Translations under genes and position numbers: made by a program | The notes under the pieces: model-generated | What the model saw: only the letters and a program-made list of their open reading frames with translations | Told to the model about the DNA's origin: nothing | Databases searched by the model: none | Source: Whitmania pigra | Taxonomy: Eukaryota > Annelida > Clitellata > Hirudinida > Haemopidae | DNA length: 64,000 nt | Assembly (NCBI GenBank): GCA_021613335.1 | Contig: JAJTWR010000353.1 | Span: forward strand, 2,033,932 to 2,097,931 | Direction of reading: 5' to 3' | Part shown: positions 61,068 through 64,000 of the stretch, piece by piece | Numbering within the stretch: position 1 is the stretch's first letter | How the letters are laid out: each line of letters begins with the position of its first letter

Positions 61068-62650
61068 TACAGTGCTAGAAATGTTGTTACGACATGCCCA
61101 CTTTTCATGGATAATTTCCTTACAAATTAACACATCTTGATGAAATTTTCAGCAATTACGTAAAGCACCATTTGTAAGCATCGTGCAAAATTTCCTTTCG
61201 TATGGGTTAATGGTTCCCGTAAATTATGCAAATGAACCATTTTTGGCCTGGAAATATTATTACGACAGTTTCCGGTTTGGACTCGTTTCATCAATTTCAA
61301 AGTCTCATTAGAAGGATCAAACATTAAATTGTCATTAAGAAGGCTATGTAAAGGAGTGTGAAATTCAAAACTTCCTTTTACATTCATTTCATCACGGGAA
61401 AGAAAGCAGGTTTGACAGAAGGAGAAAGAGGACAAGTTAAGGCCTTGGGGAAGGCAAACTATTCAATAAAAAAGATTGCAAATGAGTTGAATAGGTCAAG
61501 AACTGTCTTCAAATGTTTTTTGGATGATCCAGACTCATATGGGAAGAAGTACAAGGGCGGAATACCGACAAAACTCTCGAATCAGATTCAGAGACGCCTC
61601 ATCAGGGAGGCTTCCCAAAGAGAATTTTCGTGTAAACAGCTAAAAGATAAGCTGGATTTGGATGTCCATGTTAGGACAGTCTGCAATTATCTTAATTCAA
61701 GTGGACAGCAGAGATACGAAATGCGAAAGCGAGCTCCAGCGTTGAAAGTCCATCACAAGAAAAAAACGCCTCTTCTGGGCTAAAGAGATGGTCAGCTACA
61801 GCGAAAGATGAGAACGCGTAATTTTCACAGAAGAAAAAAAATTCAACCTTGATGGGCCAGACGGCTATAAATATTACTGACATGATCTCAGAAAAGAAAG
61901 AGAGGTTTTTTTATATCAGAAAAAAAGGAGGCTCTGTGATGGTCTGGGGAGGAATTTCAGCATTTGGGAGGACTGAACTGGTTATTTTGAAAGGGAGGCA
62001 GGACTAACAGAAGTACATCTAAATGATCAAGGATCATCTCCTTCCTTTTGCTGAAGCAAAACAACATGAATTTCAGCAAGATAATGCCCCTAGTCATGTT
62101 TCCAAGGCAACCAGAGCATATTTCCAGGAGTCAAACATGCAAGTGATGGACTGGCCGGCGTGTTCACCCGGCTTGAATCCGATTGAAAATGTCTGGGGCC
62201 TTCTTTTAAGATCAGTTTATGGCAATGGACAGCAATATAACACAGAAAATTATTTGAAAGAAGCGATTTGGAGCGCCTGGAGAAATTTGGATAAAAACAT
62301 CATCAAAACACTGATTTTCTCCATGAAAAATAAGTGCATAGATGTTATTTCTAAAAAAGGAGGAATGATATCTTATTGAAACATTATTTCATTTAGTTTT
62401 AAATAAAAATTTTTGCCAAAACACTGAAATTCATGAGTTTATTTGTAACTTGTCGTAACAATATTTCTATGCAAAAAAATGGATTTTTGAGGAATTTGCG
62501 CTTAATTCTTGATCAAAGTGGAAAAAAATATACGAGTTATGTTCTTTAAGTATATTACAGAGTTCTTCTAAACTTGAGTTTCGTACGATAATTTAAACTT
62601 AAGTTATTACAAAAAATGGGGACTGTCGTAACATTTTTTCTAGCACTGTA
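61068..62650 (+). mobile_element. Tc1-type transposon, decayed
   Basis: Inverted ends TACAGTGCTAGAAA...GTTACGACA on both sides, flanked by TA. Length 1583 bp. The last interval (62380-62650) is 3-prime UTR and inverted repeat. It lies in the flank of P450 copy F. Confidence 0.88.
61358..62379 (+). pseudogene. Tc1 transposase, broken
   Basis: The first frame (to 61783) encodes the paired-like HTH DNA-binding part: LTEGERGQVKALGKANYS, KIANELNRSRTVF. The last frame (62023-62379) holds QQDNAPSH and SPGLNPIENVW, a D34E spacing as in Tc1 elements. Between them are a frameshift near 61.78 kb and a TGA where tryptophan is expected after DGYKYY (~61.88 kb). The first catalytic aspartate region (NLDGPDG) is present but out of frame. 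Not functional. Confidence 0.9.
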
Positions 62651-62654
62651 TATG

Positions 62655-63000
62655 TGAGTCCGCTAGACCGATCGACCATCACACCGACTCTTTATAATTC
62701 AAGTTGGATTTTTAAAGAAATTTAAATTGATTACCTACTGCAGATTACCTAATTAAATCTTTAAATTTTGCTTTAATCATCCTTCAAGTTAATAATGACA
62801 GTTACAATGGCATAGAAAATATATTAGATAACGTAATAACGTAATATTCGTTGTAATGACACAGACATCAGCTGTTTATAGCTGAAAAATCATTACTCGA
62901 ACAACGCACAATACCAGACCCTCGTTGCTTCTGATTTTATCAAAGTTTTTTTGCCTTTTTAAATGAATTTTTATTAAATGAATTTTATTAAATGAATGTA
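62655..63000. repeat. Segment duplicated at 36.65-37.14 kb
   Basis: GATTACCTAATTAAATCTTT, ACAATGGCATAGAAAATATA and ATTACTCGAACAAC blocks recur in order at 36.72-37.14 kb, which carries a SINE that this copy lacks. It leads into the P450 at the right edge, as the other copy leads into the fragment at 37.2 kb. Confidence 0.8.
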
Positions 63001-63412
63001 AAAAGATTGCAATGACGAGCGTTGTTAAGTCCAGAATAAAACGCAATTCATACGTCTGTTAAATCTTGATACCCTTATGATATCTCAAGTGAGCTTGCGA
63101 AATAATGAATGTGAAGCACATCGACTAGCTGAAACAAACTACTTTTTTCCGATCTATGTGTCTAGATTTCAACTTAGAAGATCGTAAGTTGTTGCATATA
63201 TTTGCTAAAAGGTAATACAATTTTACAATTATATTGCACTCGGCAATACACAACAACGTCATTTTTAAGTCCGATTCTAATCAGGCATAGTTTTTTAAAT
63301 GAATTGATAACTAAGGTGCCAGTAATTTCATTAAAAGTAATTTTTAAAAAAATTTCAAAGAATATTTATAAAGCTGCTAAAGTTGTTGTCTACGATAAGG
63401 AATTCTTCAACT

Positions 63413-64000
63413 TTAGTTTCTCATTTCAATTTGTATTTTAATGCCATTTTTAGGTCTCATGTTCATTGATTCAAATGTTAACGGTACCTGTAAGTAATTA
63501 TTAAAAGTCACATTCAATGGATTTGAGATTTGGAATGTCATGCTTTCAACAAAATCAGTATTCTTACTTCCATTTCCTGGCTGGAAAGTAATTTAAACTT
63601 TCTCATAATCTTCACTATCGCCATTTTCAGCTCCAAGATGGCCAATCTCATTCCAACGCAGTTTCTGGGTCCAGCCCCAAAGGGCATGTACCACAATGGT
63701 TCAATCTTGTTTTTCCCCGATAGAGCAAATCTGGAATTAAAAATTGTTTTATTTTACTTGGGTAAAAATATTTTCAAGGTTAAAGTGGTTATTAAAAAAA
63801 GGTAATGAATGCCAATCATTATGAACAAGTTAAACCTTTCTGGATTGAAAACTTCAGGCTCTTCCCAATGTTCTGGATCATTTTGAATTGCTTGAATTGG
63901 TACAATTACCGTCATTCCCTTAGGAATGAAAACGCCATCAATGGTCACATCTTTGGCTGCAACTCTGTCAGTCCTGAAAATTTCAACACAGCTTATTGAT
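63413..64000 (-). CDS. Cytochrome P450, subtype H, 3-prime part
   Basis: The last three exons of a P450 that continues past the right edge. Final exon ~63488-63413 (TFESMNMRPKNGIKIQIEMRN), haem exon ~63729-63567 ([18 protein letters not shown]), PERF exon ~63973-63836 ([20 protein letters not shown], then NPER). It is clearly distinct from A-F but keeps the same exon limits. It is the parent type of the fragment at 37.2-37.7 kb. The end of the haem exon (SSQEMEV) has diverged from the CSET consensus of the others. The visible part has no frame break. Confidence 0.85.

Overview
The window is animal nuclear DNA: AT-rich, with split genes, GT/AG introns of about 50-1000 bp, non-LTR and Tc1/hAT/Ty3-type transposons, tRNA-derived SINEs and TTAGGG-type (CCCTAA) repeats. 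No prokaryotic operon features are seen. The gene models and the hexameric telomere-like repeat suit an invertebrate metazoan outside the insects; I cannot name the lineage.

Region 1 (1-21.1 kb) holds single-copy genes. On the minus strand: the edge of a C2-domain gene resembling the NEDD4/WWP/ITCH ligases (1-1.05 kb), a complete TMEM129-type ER ubiquitin ligase (2.1-3.8 kb), and a complete ten-exon AP1AR/gadkin gene (4.9-8.5 kb). About 5.5 kb of microsatellite-rich intergenic DNA follows. On the plus strand: a paired-like homeobox gene (14.06-15.08 kb) and a ten-exon bystin gene (17.98-21.06 kb). An unrecognised minus-strand acidic gene may lie at 15.35-16.16 kb. I joined exons by hand; every junction in the TMEM129, AP1AR, homeobox and bystin models keeps reading phase.

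Region 2 (21.1-64 kb) is a tandem array of CYP3-clan cytochrome P450 genes, all on the minus strand. Four copies read as intact 13-exon genes of about 514 codons (23.3-26.6, 32.9-36.2, 44.9-48.3, 52.0-55.6 kb). One is full length but frameshifted just after the haem cysteine (56.6-60.0 kb), one runs off the right edge (63.4 kb onward), and three are wrecks (21.2-22.1, 28.3-32.0, 37.2-37.7 kb). The order of subtypes at 28-37.7 kb repeats at 52-64 kb, so a block of three genes was duplicated.

The array is full of insertions: a 2.4-kb element with long terminal inverted repeats, a 9-bp target duplication, a Ulp1-type protease with half a PHD finger and embedded telomere-like repeats; a truncated LINE; a hAT-type MITE built of palindromic GTAGTTAACTAC units; a fold-back element; a 168-178-bp satellite; a tRNA-derived SINE and three tail-only relatives with target duplications; Ty3-type pol remnants; a decayed hAT and a decayed Tc1. 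Paralogous P450 copies give the empty site for several of these, so insertion events can be read directly.
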